Assembly (NCBI RefSeq): GCF_024171535.1
Contig: NZ_JALJZV010000009.1
Location: forward strand, 62,001 to 126,000
Source of the DNA: Flavobacterium sp. HSC-61S13
GTDB lineage: Bacteria; Bacteroidota; Bacteroidia; Flavobacteriales; Flavobacteriaceae
Length of the DNA: 64,000 bases
Direction: 5' to 3'
The notes under the pieces are model-generated. The model saw only the letters and a list, made by a program, of their open reading frames with translations. It was not told the DNA's origin and searched no databases. The translations under genes and the position numbers were made by a program. Positions 26,339-36,047 of the stretch are shown here, in pieces. The first letter of the stretch is position 1, and each line of letters begins with the position of its first letter.

Positions 26339-26582
26339 TTTTGTGAATTTATCGTTGTTGAAAAATTTGATTTATACATGATTGAACTGTTTTATAGCTA
26401 TTAAAATCATGTCGTTATTATTCACGAAATATAAATAAAATTCCTAACGCAACACAAGAAACACCTAATATTCATCTTAATTCAAGCAAAATAAATGTAT
26501 ATATCTTTAAAACACGTCTAAAACATCATTCCTCTAAATCGATATCTCCTTCATCCAGTTTAAGAGAATGGGTACTACAAAC

Positions 26583-26620
26583 AAAAAGGGGAGCTATCGT
26601 CTTACGTACAGCTCCCCCTT
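26583..26620 (-). terminator. Terminator at the end of the main flexirubin operon
   Basis: On the minus strand GGGGAGCTG…AGCTCCCC is followed by TTTTTGTTTG. It lies 18-55 bp beyond the stop of the gene at 26638. Confidence 0.85.
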
Positions 26621-26637
26621 GACTAATTGTAAAAAAC

Positions 26638-27240
26638 TTACTTCAATTTATAAGATAATCCCACTTGAAAAACACTGTTTGTCATGCGACCATTATCGAC
26701 CGTAAAATAGTTGCTTTGATATTTTAGTGGCTCTATCAGCCCTTTCTTAAATCGGGCTTCTACTCCTAATCTCTCAGTAATATCATATCCAAACCCCAAG
26801 TTTATAGTCAAATCAATATCTGTTTCCACATGATCAGGTGAATTCACAACAAATTCTAAGCCCGGACCGAATTGAAAATTCAACTTTTTAAAAGAAAATT
26901 TATTAATTATATCCACACCCAAATAACTTGTCGTTAAATCCTTATACGCAAGATCACCAGTTCCAGAACCGATACCATTTATATAACTGTACCTGTAATT
27001 TTCATAAAACTCGACCTTATTCATACCTTGTCTCGAATAATAAATTTCGGGCTGAAAGGTATAAAACCGAGATAATTTTAATGCTCCGAATATACCTACA
27101 TAAAAATCAGTTTTGGTATCACCTTCTAAATGCGTGTATCTGCTAAAATTGGCTCCCGCACGAACACCTGGATCAAAAGTAACTTGAGCCTCAGCTTGGT
27201 AAATGCAGAAAAGTAAAAATAAAAGTAAAGTTTTTTTCAT
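26638..27240 (-). CDS. Outer-membrane beta-barrel protein, paralogue
   Basis: This 200-residue protein has a signal peptide (MKKTLLLFLLFCIYQAEAQ) and the same plan as its paralogue: FDPGVRAGANFSRY, FYTFQPEIYYSRQGM, LNFQFGPGLEFVVN, NSVFQVGLSYKLK. It is the last gene of the long operon, 21 bp after the lipoprotein gene, and is followed by a strong terminator. As an outer-membrane protein it may accompany the pigment in that membrane (inference). Confidence 0.85.
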   Translation of the reverse strand: MKKTLLLFLLFCIYQAEAQVTFDPGVRAGANFSRYTHLEGDTKTDFYVGIFGALKLSRFYTFQPEIYYSRQGMNKVEFYENYRYSYINGIGSGTGDLAYKDLTTSYLGVDIINKFSFKKLNFQFGPGLEFVVNSPDHVETDIDLTINLGFGYDITERLGVEARFKKGLIEPLKYQSNYFTVDNGRMTNSVFQVGLSYKLK

Positions 27241-27261
27241 AAATAATGAGTTTCTAGTTAG

Positions 27262-27867
27262 TTAATTGATTAGTGTGATTTTTAAGTTTATATTATGGTG
27301 TATGATTTCGATTTGTCTTAATTCTTTATTTTCATCAGTTGTAAAATTCAAATCTACCTTTCTTTTATACTTAGAAAAGAGAACGATTTGACTCAATTGA
27401 CCATCATCCTTGTTTACGATAAAGTATTTGTTGTCCGTCTCCGATTTAAACCCCCAACTAGCTCCTGTATCCAACCTTTTATCTACTGGATTCACAACTT
27501 TCAACATAGCGGTGAAATCTCTTTTCAAAATATTGAGAATGATTTTTTTGTTTAAATCCTCCATCACATAATTGACATGAAAGGATGTGTCTGTGATGGT
27601 AAAGTCAAATAGGGTATTTCCAAAGTCCGAAGTAAAAACCATTCTGTGTTCGTGTTCGCCGATGCGCTTTGCAATAAACAGTCCAGTTATGGTATTACCA
27701 TAAACCTCTATACGCCCTCGATAAAGGGTTTCTTTTGTGTAATCTGCAAAATAATTATTGGTAAGGCTTTCCTGAACCCAAGTCGAATTCTGCCCATCAA
27801 GTTGAAATGGTTTGCACGAATTCAAACTCAACAAGATTAAAACACTAATTATTAAATATCGCATCAT
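27262..27867 (-). CDS. Outer-membrane lipoprotein of the pigment cluster (LolB-like role)
   Basis: The protein has a lipobox (ILLSLNSCKPF), giving a lipid-anchored protein of about 180 residues rich in beta strands. It overlaps the LolA-like gene by 23 bp. In aryl-polyene clusters a LolA-like carrier is typically paired with an outer-membrane lipoprotein, so a LolB-like receptor role is inferred; no LolB motif is seen. Confidence 0.7.
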   Translation of the reverse strand: MMRYLIISVLILLSLNSCKPFQLDGQNSTWVQESLTNNYFADYTKETLYRGRIEVYGNTITGLFIAKRIGEHEHRMVFTSDFGNTLFDFTITDTSFHVNYVMEDLNKKIILNILKRDFTAMLKVVNPVDKRLDTGASWGFKSETDNKYFIVNKDDGQLSQIVLFSKYKRKVDLNFTTDENKELRQIEIIHHNINLKITLIN

Positions 27868-28474
27868 TTAAAGCGGTGTTGATTTTTTTATTTTTAAACA
27901 CGATACGCGTATAATCATTAGACGGCTCAATGAGTTTCACCTCGGAAACCGTACTTTGGTTGTTATTAAAATACAAAACGATTTCTTTGATATACTTGTT
28001 TACTTCCTTTATCTTCGGCTGTAACTTGGCGATATCCCGGTTGTTATCTTTAAAATACGTGATTACAAATGCCGTTTCGTCAAACATATTCCCACTGACA
28101 CTTCCCATAATCAAAGCGTTGATCTTTTCAAATTTTTTATTATTACCGAGATCCACCTTGTTTTTCTTTCCTTGATCGTTGATAGACACTTTGTTGTCTT
28201 TAAAAACGATACTATAAACAAAGGGTTTATCGTATTGCCATAGGAGTTTTCCCGGTGTTTTTAAAGACATCTTTCCTTCAGACACGATGTCCTTATCCAA
28301 GAAACTCATGTGCTTGTATTGGGTAAAATCAGTCGTTAATGTTTTAATTTTTTTTGCCTCTGCAACCGTTGTTTCCTTGAAGGTTTTCATTTCAGAGGCA
28401 GTCATACTCTTTTCCTGAGCAAAAATGCCCTGGCAATAAGCGACGAATACAACTACTAGTATACTAATTTTCAT
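27845..28474 (-). CDS. LolA-like outer-membrane lipoprotein carrier
   Basis: This 209-residue protein has a signal peptide (…VVFVAYCQGIFAQ) and the LolA core pattern TDFTQYKHMSFLDKDIVSEG then MSLKTPGKLLWQYDKPF. LolA-type proteins carry lipids through the periplasm in a half-barrel. In this cluster the cargo is probably the hydrophobic pigment or a lipid intermediate. Confidence 0.85.
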   Translation of the reverse strand: MKISILVVVFVAYCQGIFAQEKSMTASEMKTFKETTVAEAKKIKTLTTDFTQYKHMSFLDKDIVSEGKMSLKTPGKLLWQYDKPFVYSIVFKDNKVSINDQGKKNKVDLGNNKKFEKINALIMGSVSGNMFDETAFVITYFKDNNRDIAKLQPKIKEVNKYIKEIVLYFNNNQSTVSEVKLIEPSNDYTRIVFKNKKINTALNDAIFNN

Positions 28475-28495
28475 CTACTGTTTATATTTTTCTTA

Positions 28496-29284
28496 TTAAG
28501 GATATACCACATCGGTATATGCTTTGATTGTAAACAAATCGGCTACCGTAACACATTGGTAGTCATTTTCGTTAAGAAAGTTCAATAATTGTTCCACAAT
28601 TCTGACCGACTGAGGATTGACATCGTGAAATAAGATCACGCTTCCCGGTTTAATTTTCGAAATTACGGTTTTTAATATTTTCTTTTCGTCGGAGATTACC
28701 GTATCCAACGATCGAATGCTCCAACCGATAACCGCATGCCCGGATCGTTTAACGGCTTTTGCCACATGAGGATTCGTTACTCCAAAAGGCGGACGATATA
28801 ACAGTGGCTTCACACCAATAACCGATTCAATGACCTGATCGTTATACTCTATTTCCTCCAGCATTTTTTCAGTACTCAAAAACCCTGTATTCACAGCGTG
28901 GGTATAGGTATGATTGGCGATAAGATGTTGTTGATCAAATGCTTCTTTTACCCACTCAGGGTGTTTTTCTATTTGCTTACCAATACAAAAAAAAGTTGCT
29001 TTGGCATGGTGTTGCTCCAACAACTTTAAAATCGATTCTGTATAAATAGTAGGCCCATCATCAAAAGTAATCGCTACTCTTTTATTGATCTCGCCTTTCT
29101 TTTTATATAAAACCGGTAAAAAATAACCCAATCTAATGTCAAAAGCCCCCCAACTCACTATCGCTAAAAAAACCAACAACACGACCCATAATCCCATGAG
29201 AGCCGTTTTAAAAATAATAGCGCTCAGCACAAAGGCCAATACTAGTATTATAAAGACTGGAACTATGATCTTGTGTTTTAGCAT
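28496..29284 (-). CDS. Polysaccharide deacetylase-family hydrolase
   Basis: After two N-terminal membrane segments comes a NodB domain: RVAITFDDGPTIYTESI (D-D metal site), LIANHTYTH (H-x3-H metal site), LYRPPFGVTNP and SVILFHDVN. The metal triad Asp-His-His is intact, so it is likely an active deacetylase or deacylase, facing the periplasm. It overlaps the next upstream gene by 7 bp. The substrate is unknown. Confidence 0.85.
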   Translation of the reverse strand: MLKHKIIVPVFIILVLAFVLSAIIFKTALMGLWVVLLVFLAIVSWGAFDIRLGYFLPVLYKKKGEINKRVAITFDDGPTIYTESILKLLEQHHAKATFFCIGKQIEKHPEWVKEAFDQQHLIANHTYTHAVNTGFLSTEKMLEEIEYNDQVIESVIGVKPLLYRPPFGVTNPHVAKAVKRSGHAVIGWSIRSLDTVISDEKKILKTVISKIKPGSVILFHDVNPQSVRIVEQLLNFLNENDYQCVTVADLFTIKAYTDVVYP

Positions 29285-30318
29285 TTCTCCAATAGTATCA
29301 AACTGTGATCTTCACCTCTTAAGTGATTATAAATTAAAACATTCTTAATCAAACCGGTTTTTTTCTTTGCTGTTAAAACGCTCTTCGGTATATCTTGATT
29401 TTTAACGATGACAGCGCCCAACAAAACCCCAAAAGCCGACACGGTGTCGTATTCTCCTGTTAGATGTTTGTAATGTACGAGATCTGCCCAAGGCAATGCC
29501 CTTTCGATTTGATTGAAATAATCCTTGCTTTCAAGCATTTGGTTATCGCCCAATATCAATACATCTATATCTTCTGCTGTGCGTTGATTCGCCTCTAAAA
29601 ATTGCTGTAGTCCCTGGTTAAAGCTGGTTTTTTCAAATTTATGTTGCATCCACACATCCACTACTTCAGCATAAGTGGCGTCTGTTTTTTGATTTTGCAA
29701 ACAAAAAAACGTCGCACCTTCGCCAATATTAACCCCTTCTTTAAAGGGTTTATCAAAATCGGTATTCACCAATTCGGTTAATTGTAACAAACTCAACGTA
29801 TAATCAGAAATCTCATCAATACCTCCTACCAATGAGTTGTTTAGCTCCTCATTTTGAATTTGCAAAAATGCATCTAGCAAGGCCGACTCAAAGGATACAG
29901 AAGCATGAACATAGGTGAAATTATAACCCTTGCATTGTAATCTTAACGCAATTTGTGCTCCAACGGTGTTATGAGTGGACTGAATAAAGGATGTTGGTGT
30001 TAGAAACTGCTCGTGATTTTCCAAAAGACTTCTCAAGAATTTTTCAGAATCTTCCAAGCACCCCATACCCGTACCTGTAATAACAGCATCCGGCATGGTT
30101 ACTTGCGCCTGATCAAGAGCTTGTTGTGCGCTATAAATACCCATTTTAACTCCCTTAGCCATGCGTCTTAGCATAGCTGGGGCAATCATTTCTTTATAAG
30201 AAGGATGTTGAGCATAATTAATCGCCTGAGTGATTGGTACAAATGATTCTATATCCAACCCCAATTGGGAATTTTGAACGGAAACTCCTCCTATTCCATT
30301 GATGTATACCTTTTTCAT
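29278..30318 (-). CDS. Ketosynthase-like protein without active Cys (chain-length-factor type)
   Basis: The thiolase fold is recognisable (VITGTGMGCLEDSEKF, SFIQSTHNTVGAQIALR, LVGGIDEISDYT, INIGEGA-type NIGEGATFF). The nucleophile position reads YVHASVSFESALLDA where active enzymes have TACSS, and the second catalytic histidine (HGTAT) is missing. With the active ketosynthase next door it probably forms a KS/CLF pair that sets polyene length, as in aryl-polyene and type II PKS systems. Confidence 0.8.
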   Translation of the reverse strand: MKKVYINGIGGVSVQNSQLGLDIESFVPITQAINYAQHPSYKEMIAPAMLRRMAKGVKMGIYSAQQALDQAQVTMPDAVITGTGMGCLEDSEKFLRSLLENHEQFLTPTSFIQSTHNTVGAQIALRLQCKGYNFTYVHASVSFESALLDAFLQIQNEELNNSLVGGIDEISDYTLSLLQLTELVNTDFDKPFKEGVNIGEGATFFCLQNQKTDATYAEVVDVWMQHKFEKTSFNQGLQQFLEANQRTAEDIDVLILGDNQMLESKDYFNQIERALPWADLVHYKHLTGEYDTVSAFGVLLGAVIVKNQDIPKSVLTAKKKTGLIKNVLIYNHLRGEDHSLILLEKC

Positions 30319-30359
30319 ATAGCTCCTATATTTTTTTCAACGGTTTACTGCACTATTGA

Positions 30360-31601
30360 TTAATTTGTGTTGTCTGATTTAACTGGCTCATCTCGCTTAT
30401 TTACTCCATGTTTAGAGAATATAACCGTTGAACAATTGCCTCCAAAACCGAAGGAATTAGACAATACATATTCTATGGGCTTGTAAACCATTTTGGTTTG
30501 CGGGATCAGATTAAACTCTTGCATGGGTGTTTTAAAATTTAGATTCGGATATACCACATTGTGTTTAATGGCCAATAAACTAAAAACCGCTTCAATACCG
30601 CCCGCAGCAGCTAAGGTATGACCCGTATATGGTTTTGTAGAACTCATATCAGGCACCTCATCATTAAATACACGTAATAAGGCTCTTCCTTCCGAAAGGT
30701 CATTGTTTCCCGTCGCAGTCCCGTGTGCATTGACATAGTTGATCTCACTGGGTTGGATACCGGCTAATTGCAATGCTTTTTGCATGGCCAAAAAAGCCCC
30801 CTCACCCTCTTGTGATGAAGCGGTTTGATGAAAAGCATCATTGGCATTGCCATAACCGCACACATATCCCAAAACCGTTTTACCGCTTTCAGTTATGGCC
30901 CGCTCCGACTCCAATACCAAATAAGCAGCAGCTTCACCGAGATTTAGACCTTTTCTATTTTGATCGAAAGGAGCGTTGTACTCATCCGATAAAATCATCA
31001 ATGTTTTAAAACCGTTGATCGTGAACTTAGACATCGCATCTGCACCTCCAACAATCACGCGATCCAGTTTCCCCGATTGTATCAATCGACAACCGAGCAT
31101 GATTGCGTTTGCCGCAGAAGAACAAGCCGTACTAATGGTGGTGACTACCGATTCAATTCCCAAATAATCGGCAATTTTCTTACTGCTATCACCCCCGTGA
31201 TGACTCGTAATGTATTTACGAGTCTCCGGTTTGTCAAAATAGTCGTAAAAATACTTCTCGGTAAAATCCATTCCGCCGACACTAGTCGATGAAATCAAAC
31301 CGGTTTTATATGCATTTATATCTTCGATCCCCGCGCTGTCAATTGCTTGTTTTGCCGCATAAGCCCCTAATAAAGCAGTCCGTGTAAAACTGTTGTCAGA
31401 TGGCAAATCAAGCCGATCAATCAATTCTTCATTCGTCCATTTGATTTCCCCCACAAAGATATCGGGTGAATGTACTGTCTCCAGTTGCGTCAACCTCGTT
31501 AATCCGTGTTTGCCCTGAAGCAAGGATTCCAAATTTTCGTCTACGGTAGTACCAATAGCGGTTATAATACCCATTCCCGTAATAGCTACCTTATGTTGCA
31601 T
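30360..31601 (-). CDS. Beta-ketoacyl-ACP synthase (KAS II type)
   Basis: All catalytic residues are present: Cys in STACSSAANAIMLG (about 163), His in NAHGTATGNND (about 305) and His in YTGHTLAAAGG (about 340). The length of 413 is normal. It extends the acyl-ACP chain by two carbons per cycle. It lies 2 bp from the ACP gene and 41 bp from the chain-length-factor gene, so the three form one functional module. Confidence 0.92.
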   Translation of the reverse strand: MQHKVAITGMGIITAIGTTVDENLESLLQGKHGLTRLTQLETVHSPDIFVGEIKWTNEELIDRLDLPSDNSFTRTALLGAYAAKQAIDSAGIEDINAYKTGLISSTSVGGMDFTEKYFYDYFDKPETRKYITSHHGGDSSKKIADYLGIESVVTTISTACSSAANAIMLGCRLIQSGKLDRVIVGGADAMSKFTINGFKTLMILSDEYNAPFDQNRKGLNLGEAAAYLVLESERAITESGKTVLGYVCGYGNANDAFHQTASSQEGEGAFLAMQKALQLAGIQPSEINYVNAHGTATGNNDLSEGRALLRVFNDEVPDMSSTKPYTGHTLAAAGGIEAVFSLLAIKHNVVYPNLNFKTPMQEFNLIPQTKMVYKPIEYVLSNSFGFGGNCSTVIFSKHGVNKRDEPVKSDNTN

Positions 31602-31603
31602 AA

Positions 31604-31861
31604 TTACTTTGTTCTATTTGCCCCGATATATTGTGACATGGTTTCTATAGATTGGAAAATCGTTTTTCCCTCTTTTGGATCGCTTAGTTTAATCCCGTAA
31701 TCCTTGTCCATCAAAACAATCAATTCTAAAGCATCAATAGAGTCTAATCCCAAACCATCTCCGAAAAGAGGATCATTGTCTTGAATATCGTCTACTGAAA
31801 TGTCTTCTAAATTTAAAACCTCTACAATCTTGTTTTTCAATTCTGTTTTTAATTCTTCCAT
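31604..31861 (-). CDS. Acyl carrier protein 1 of the flexirubin cluster
   Basis: The protein has 85 residues, is acidic, and has GLGLDSIDALELIVLMDKDY. The serine in DSI carries the phosphopantetheine arm. It would hold the growing polyene chain. It lies 2 bp before the ketosynthase gene and 5 bp after the ketosynthase-like half protein. Confidence 0.92.
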   Translation of the reverse strand: MEELKTELKNKIVEVLNLEDISVDDIQDNDPLFGDGLGLDSIDALELIVLMDKDYGIKLSDPKEGKTIFQSIETMSQYIGANRTK

Positions 31862-31866
31862 TTTTT

Positions 31867-32457
31867 TTACTTTATAATTTTTTGTATTTCTATTTTATTA
31901 TGTGCTATTGTACCTTGGTTCTCCACGAGATAACAAACCAGTTTATAGGATTCTTGATAATACTCAACCCAACCGCAAAGCACTTTACTCGCCTTATTGC
32001 TCTGCAATAAATAGTTTGCATTAGCCAGCATCAAATCTACAGGAAAAGAAGCTGCTACAAAAAAAGCATTTTCTGATCTCAATTGGTGTTTGATACTAAT
32101 TTCACCCAAACAAATATTTGCCAAGGTATAAACGAAAATCGCAGGACTCGGATAATAGGCGATTTTATCGGCGATACTTTGTTGGTGTTTGATGTCGGTA
32201 TCTAAACTCGACGATTTATTCGCTAAAACCACAGCTATATCTTGGGCTTGGTCGTCCTTATTTAAAAGAAACTCCACACCTAAAAGACCTAATTTACTCA
32301 GGCTATCCATTTTAAAAAATTTGGGATAAGCCATGTTCAAATGCTGATAGATCTCTTTAGCAAACACTGAAAAATCTCCTACGTCTGACCTAAAAACTTC
32401 CTGCCCTTGTACGGATACCACTCCTTGCTCTATGACGACGTATTTTGATATATGCAT
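31867..32457 (-). CDS. Ketosynthase-like half protein
   Basis: The 196 residues resemble only the N-terminal half of a ketosynthase (KLGLLGVEFLLNKDDQAQDI, VVLANKSSSLDTDI, YPSPAIFVYTLANICLGEIS). No catalytic Cys is seen in the TACSS context. ATG at 32455-32457 is chosen because AAAGGAG sits just before it. A GTG four codons earlier falls on that ribosome site. Such halves accompany polyene clusters in Bacteroidota. The role is unknown, perhaps structural. Confidence 0.7.
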   Translation of the reverse strand: MHISKYVVIEQGVVSVQGQEVFRSDVGDFSVFAKEIYQHLNMAYPKFFKMDSLSKLGLLGVEFLLNKDDQAQDIAVVLANKSSSLDTDIKHQQSIADKIAYYPSPAIFVYTLANICLGEISIKHQLRSENAFFVAASFPVDLMLANANYLLQSNKASKVLCGWVEYYQESYKLVCYLVENQGTIAHNKIEIQKIIK

Positions 32458-32470
32458 TTCTCCTTTCACT

Positions 32471-33592
32471 TTAATTGACTTTCTCTAAGATGATCGCAGC
32501 ATTGGTCCCTCCAAATCCAGAAGCCGTTTTCAGTATTCGATTGATCTTCTGATTTTGATTTTTCGTTGTGACATTTAGCTTTTCAGAAGTCCCCTGTACT
32601 TCAAAACCCTTGCTGACAATTAAACTGTCTTGGCTCATGGCCATCATAGCCATAACTACTTCTAATAAACCCGAAGCCCCTAGGGTATGCCCATAGTATC
32701 CCTTTAAGCTATGCAACGGAATGTGTTGCATGCCCAATCGATGGAATGCAATAGCTTCCATTTCATCGTTAAATACCGTAGCCGTACCATGAGCAGAAAT
32801 CATATCAATGGCGTCGCTTTCAATACCCGCTTCCGCAAGTGCTCTGCACACGCTTTGATACAAGCCCTCTCCGGTTCGTGATGGCCCTGAAATATGATTG
32901 GCATCTCCAATCGAAGCCTCTCCGATAATTTCAACTGATTGCGCTTCCTTACTTGCTGAAACGTATATTGCCGCCGATGCCTCTCCTAAGTTGACACCAC
33001 TTCGATCTTGATCGTAGGGTTTACACGCAGCGTTGCCCATCGCTTGAAAAGAATTAAAACCCGAAACCACAAATTCCGAGAGTATATCTCCTGCTACTAC
33101 ATAAACCTCATCAAATTGATCCATTTGAATCATTCGCTTTGCAACGCTAATGGCCAAAACCCCTGAAACACATGCATTACAAACCAATATGGGTTCGGTG
33201 CTGAAACCGTAGTGATTCGCCACCTTTTTTGCCAGTATATTCAAATCCGCTTGTTGCGGTGTTGTTGTTGCTAAAAAATCAATATTTCCTTTAGTTGTAG
33301 AAACGATTAATCCCGTCTTGTCCTGAATACCATGCTTTTGAACGATAGGATCTAAAGCCAAAAACAATAATTTCTCCAATCTACTGGTTTCTACCTCCGT
33401 TTTACTTCGCTTTTTAAATGCCTGATCCAACGCGTTGTCGTCAATTCTAGACGCATAAAAATTCGTCAAATTGCCCAATTGGGCAATGCGAGCAATTCCG
33501 GTTTCACTAGCTTGTACGGCTTGCCAATTGCGCTCCAAATCAAAACCTAGAGGCGTGATGCAATTGGTATCATTTATATACACTTTTTTCAT
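32471..33592 (-). CDS. Beta-ketoacyl-ACP synthase
   Basis: The active-site Cys is in VCNACVSGVLAISVA (about 140), the histidines in SAHGTATVFNDE (about 265) and KGYYGHTLGASG (about 298). It is somewhat shorter (373) than KAS II. It is separated by 1 bp from the thioesterase gene. A second condensing enzyme of this kind may start or finish a different chain (for example the dialkylresorcinol acyl chain). Confidence 0.9.
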   Translation of the reverse strand: MKKVYINDTNCITPLGFDLERNWQAVQASETGIARIAQLGNLTNFYASRIDDNALDQAFKKRSKTEVETSRLEKLLFLALDPIVQKHGIQDKTGLIVSTTKGNIDFLATTTPQQADLNILAKKVANHYGFSTEPILVCNACVSGVLAISVAKRMIQMDQFDEVYVVAGDILSEFVVSGFNSFQAMGNAACKPYDQDRSGVNLGEASAAIYVSASKEAQSVEIIGEASIGDANHISGPSRTGEGLYQSVCRALAEAGIESDAIDMISAHGTATVFNDEMEAIAFHRLGMQHIPLHSLKGYYGHTLGASGLLEVVMAMMAMSQDSLIVSKGFEVQGTSEKLNVTTKNQNQKINRILKTASGFGGTNAAIILEKVN

Positions 33593-33593
33593 T

Positions 33594-34040
33594 TTACAAC
33601 AAACCTATTTTCTTTTTCCACGCTTCAAAAAACGGTGGAATATTTAATGTCAAATTGCCCTCTTCATCTAAAAAAACTTGTGTCGTCTCTCCCGTACAAA
33701 CTACTTGATTTTCGGTATTATATATTTTAAACCTAAAGACCATTTTAGCCGCTGGTGTATCTACAAAAGTCGTTTCTATACGTACCACATCCCCATATTT
33801 AAGCGATAATTTATGTTCACAAACCGATTTGACGATGGGTGTACTATAGCCGTGTCGCATTACATCCAGGTACGAAATTTGATGTTTTCGACCAAATGCT
33901 TCTCTTCCATCTTCGAAATACGTAATGTAATTACCGTGCCAAACGATTCCCAAAGCGTCGGTTTCATTAAAGCGAATTCGACATTCGCAGTTCACCGTTA
34001 GTTCGGGGATTTCCTTATACAGATCTTTTCTTCTTATCAT
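33594..34040 (-). CDS. Acyl-CoA/ACP thioesterase, 4-hydroxybenzoyl-CoA type hotdog
   Basis: CRIRFNETDALGIVWHGNYI then TYFEDGREAF is the 4HBT signature, with the catalytic Asp in ETDALG. The length of 148 is typical. It would release or proofread acyl chains from ACP. The start overlaps the permease gene by 26 bp, marking translational coupling. Confidence 0.88.
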   Translation of the reverse strand: MIRRKDLYKEIPELTVNCECRIRFNETDALGIVWHGNYITYFEDGREAFGRKHQISYLDVMRHGYSTPIVKSVCEHKLSLKYGDVVRIETTFVDTPAAKMVFRFKIYNTENQVVCTGETTQVFLDEEGNLTLNIPPFFEAWKKKIGLL

Positions 34041-35298
34041 ACAAAATTGATATGGTAACCATTAAAACGAAAAACAAAAACAACAAGCTTAGTTCTCCGA
34101 ATATATCCATTATAGAACCGTTGCGCAGTAAGATATTATAATAACCGTTCAGCGCCCAATTCATCGGTGATAATTTTGAAACGTATTGCATCAATTCAGG
34201 CATAGCAAAAACGGGAATCCAAACACCACCAACAGCTGCTAGTATTACTACAAAAGTAGCTCCAAAAGGAGACGATTGTTCTTGAGTTTTAGCCAATGTC
34301 CCGAGTAATATTCCAAGGCCTATAGCCGCAAGTCCAGCGAACAAGGTCATTATGGTCAATAAGACAAAATATCCTTGTACGTCAAAACGAGGTAAGCCAA
34401 TTTGCGGAAACACCCAGTACCCGACCAAAACAATCGCGTAAAACTGCAACAAACAAATCAATAAGTAGGTGATGGTCTTTCCGGCTAATAAAATATATGT
34501 TGGCGTTGGATTGCAACGCAAACGCACTTGAGTCCCTAAGGTTTTTTCTTTAACAATGTTAATCGATAGCGGCACCATGATAAAGAAAATCGCAAACAAG
34601 GTCCAAGCCGGAACATTGTGTTGTACCGAATTGGGTTTGACTGCCTGCTCTGTTGCCTTGGGAGCCATTTCCTTAAACTGTATAAAATCTCTAACACCCG
34701 GTGCTAATGGCGCAGTGCCCTCACCAAGATTTTCTTGAAAAGCACTATATATCAATTGATTCTCTGTTTGAGCAATCATCTTATCTATCGCATTTTTTAT
34801 CCCCTCCTTAAAGGTATTCTGCGTAGCTGGATCAAAATAGAAATGAATTTGTTTGGGCGTAATTTCTCTAACTGTTGTTTTCACTGTTGGCTCTAAGCTA
34901 AAATCCTCCAATATTCTTTCGACATTTTGATTGATTTTCGCTTTTAAATCAACCGATAAATCTTTCGGTAAAACCAAGGCCATTTGATAGGCACCCTTAT
35001 TGACTTCCTTTTTTGCCAATTCCTCTGTAATAGCGATTCCATCCAGCTTATCAATCCACAGGAAAGTCCCCGAAGCATTGATCTGCTTCTTAATGGTATC
35101 GGATATACTACCTCTGTCGTTGTCGACCAAAATTATCGGTAATTTTTTGTCTGAAATCGCTTGGTAGGAACTGTTTTGAATTAAGGTTACCGTAACGACC
35201 AAGATCAAAGGCATGACAAATAAGATAATCAAACCGCCAAAATCTCTTTTGAGCAATAGCAATTCCTTTTTAATAGACATCCACAATTTATACCACAT
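34015..35298 (-). CDS. ABC-2 type transporter permease
   Basis: The protein of 427 residues has one N-terminal membrane segment (IILFVMPLILVVTVTLI), a large extracytoplasmic domain and five C-terminal segments containing the ABC-2 pattern NIVKEKTLGTQVRLRCNPTP and AKTQEQSSPFGA. It pairs with the ATPase at 35288-36046, overlapping by 11 bp. It probably exports the pigment or an acylated precursor. Confidence 0.9.
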   Translation of the reverse strand: MWYKLWMSIKKELLLLKRDFGGLIILFVMPLILVVTVTLIQNSSYQAISDKKLPIILVDNDRGSISDTIKKQINASGTFLWIDKLDGIAITEELAKKEVNKGAYQMALVLPKDLSVDLKAKINQNVERILEDFSLEPTVKTTVREITPKQIHFYFDPATQNTFKEGIKNAIDKMIAQTENQLIYSAFQENLGEGTAPLAPGVRDFIQFKEMAPKATEQAVKPNSVQHNVPAWTLFAIFFIMVPLSINIVKEKTLGTQVRLRCNPTPTYILLAGKTITYLLICLLQFYAIVLVGYWVFPQIGLPRFDVQGYFVLLTIMTLFAGLAAIGLGILLGTLAKTQEQSSPFGATFVVILAAVGGVWIPVFAMPELMQYVSKLSPMNWALNGYYNILLRNGSIMDIFGELSLLFLFFVLMVTISILYDKKKRSV

Positions 35299-36046
35299 CG
35301 CGCAAAGTTTTTCCGGTTACAGCTATAAATACATCCTCGAGGTTTTTAGCACCTGGAGTCTGACCAATCAATTCGATTGGAGTTCCTTCAACAAATAATC
35401 TTCCGCGATCGATGATACCGATTTGCGTACAAAATTCTTGCGCTTCCACCAGATGGTGTGAGGTATAAATGATGGTTGTTCCATTTGCATTAAGTTCTTT
35501 TAAAAACTGAATTATAGCCGTTTTAGATTGTACATCTACGCCTACGGTTGGCTCATCTAAAAACAATAATTTCGGTTGATGTAAAACGCCTGCTATTAAA
35601 TTAACACGGCGCTTCATGCCGCCGGAATAGGTTTCCACCCTTTTATTGGCAAAGTCACTCAAACCCAAAACATCTAGACTTAAAGCGACCTTTTCTCTCA
35701 AGGCCTTACCTTTTAAACCATACATACTCCCGAAATACATCAAGTTTTCGGTAGCGGTCAAGGTCGGATATAGGGCGTATTCTTGTGGGACTACCCCGAT
35801 ATTACTTTTGATTTCAGTAGGGTGTTGTTTATAGTTCCAGTCCAGTATCGTAAAGCTCCCTGCTGTCGGTTCTAACAATCCACAGAGCATCGCGATTAAA
35901 CTTGTTTTACCAGCACCATTTGGTCCTAAAAGTCCATATATTTCACCTTCGTGAATATCTAAACTCAAGTCATTCACTGCAAATGAATCCGCGTCCCTGT
36001 ATTTTTTATACAATTTTTCGATATGTATGATGGAATGGGTTTTCAC
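35288..36046 (-). CDS. ABC transporter ATP-binding protein (pigment export)
   Basis: Walker A GLLGPNGAGKTS (about 38), signature TYSGGMKRRVNL (about 138), Walker B LLFLDEPTVGVD (about 160) and the switch YTSHHLVEA are all intact. It is the partner of the ABC-2 permease that follows in the operon. Confidence 0.93.
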   Translation of the reverse strand: MKTHSIIHIEKLYKKYRDADSFAVNDLSLDIHEGEIYGLLGPNGAGKTSLIAMLCGLLEPTAGSFTILDWNYKQHPTEIKSNIGVVPQEYALYPTLTATENLMYFGSMYGLKGKALREKVALSLDVLGLSDFANKRVETYSGGMKRRVNLIAGVLHQPKLLFLDEPTVGVDVQSKTAIIQFLKELNANGTTIIYTSHHLVEAQEFCTQIGIIDRGRLFVEGTPIELIGQTPGAKNLEDVFIAVTGKTLRDVV

Positions 36047-36047
36047 T

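Noticed and set aside
29278..30318. Calling this protein an active ketosynthase
   Set aside because: The nucleophilic Cys and the second active-site His are replaced, although the fold is retained.
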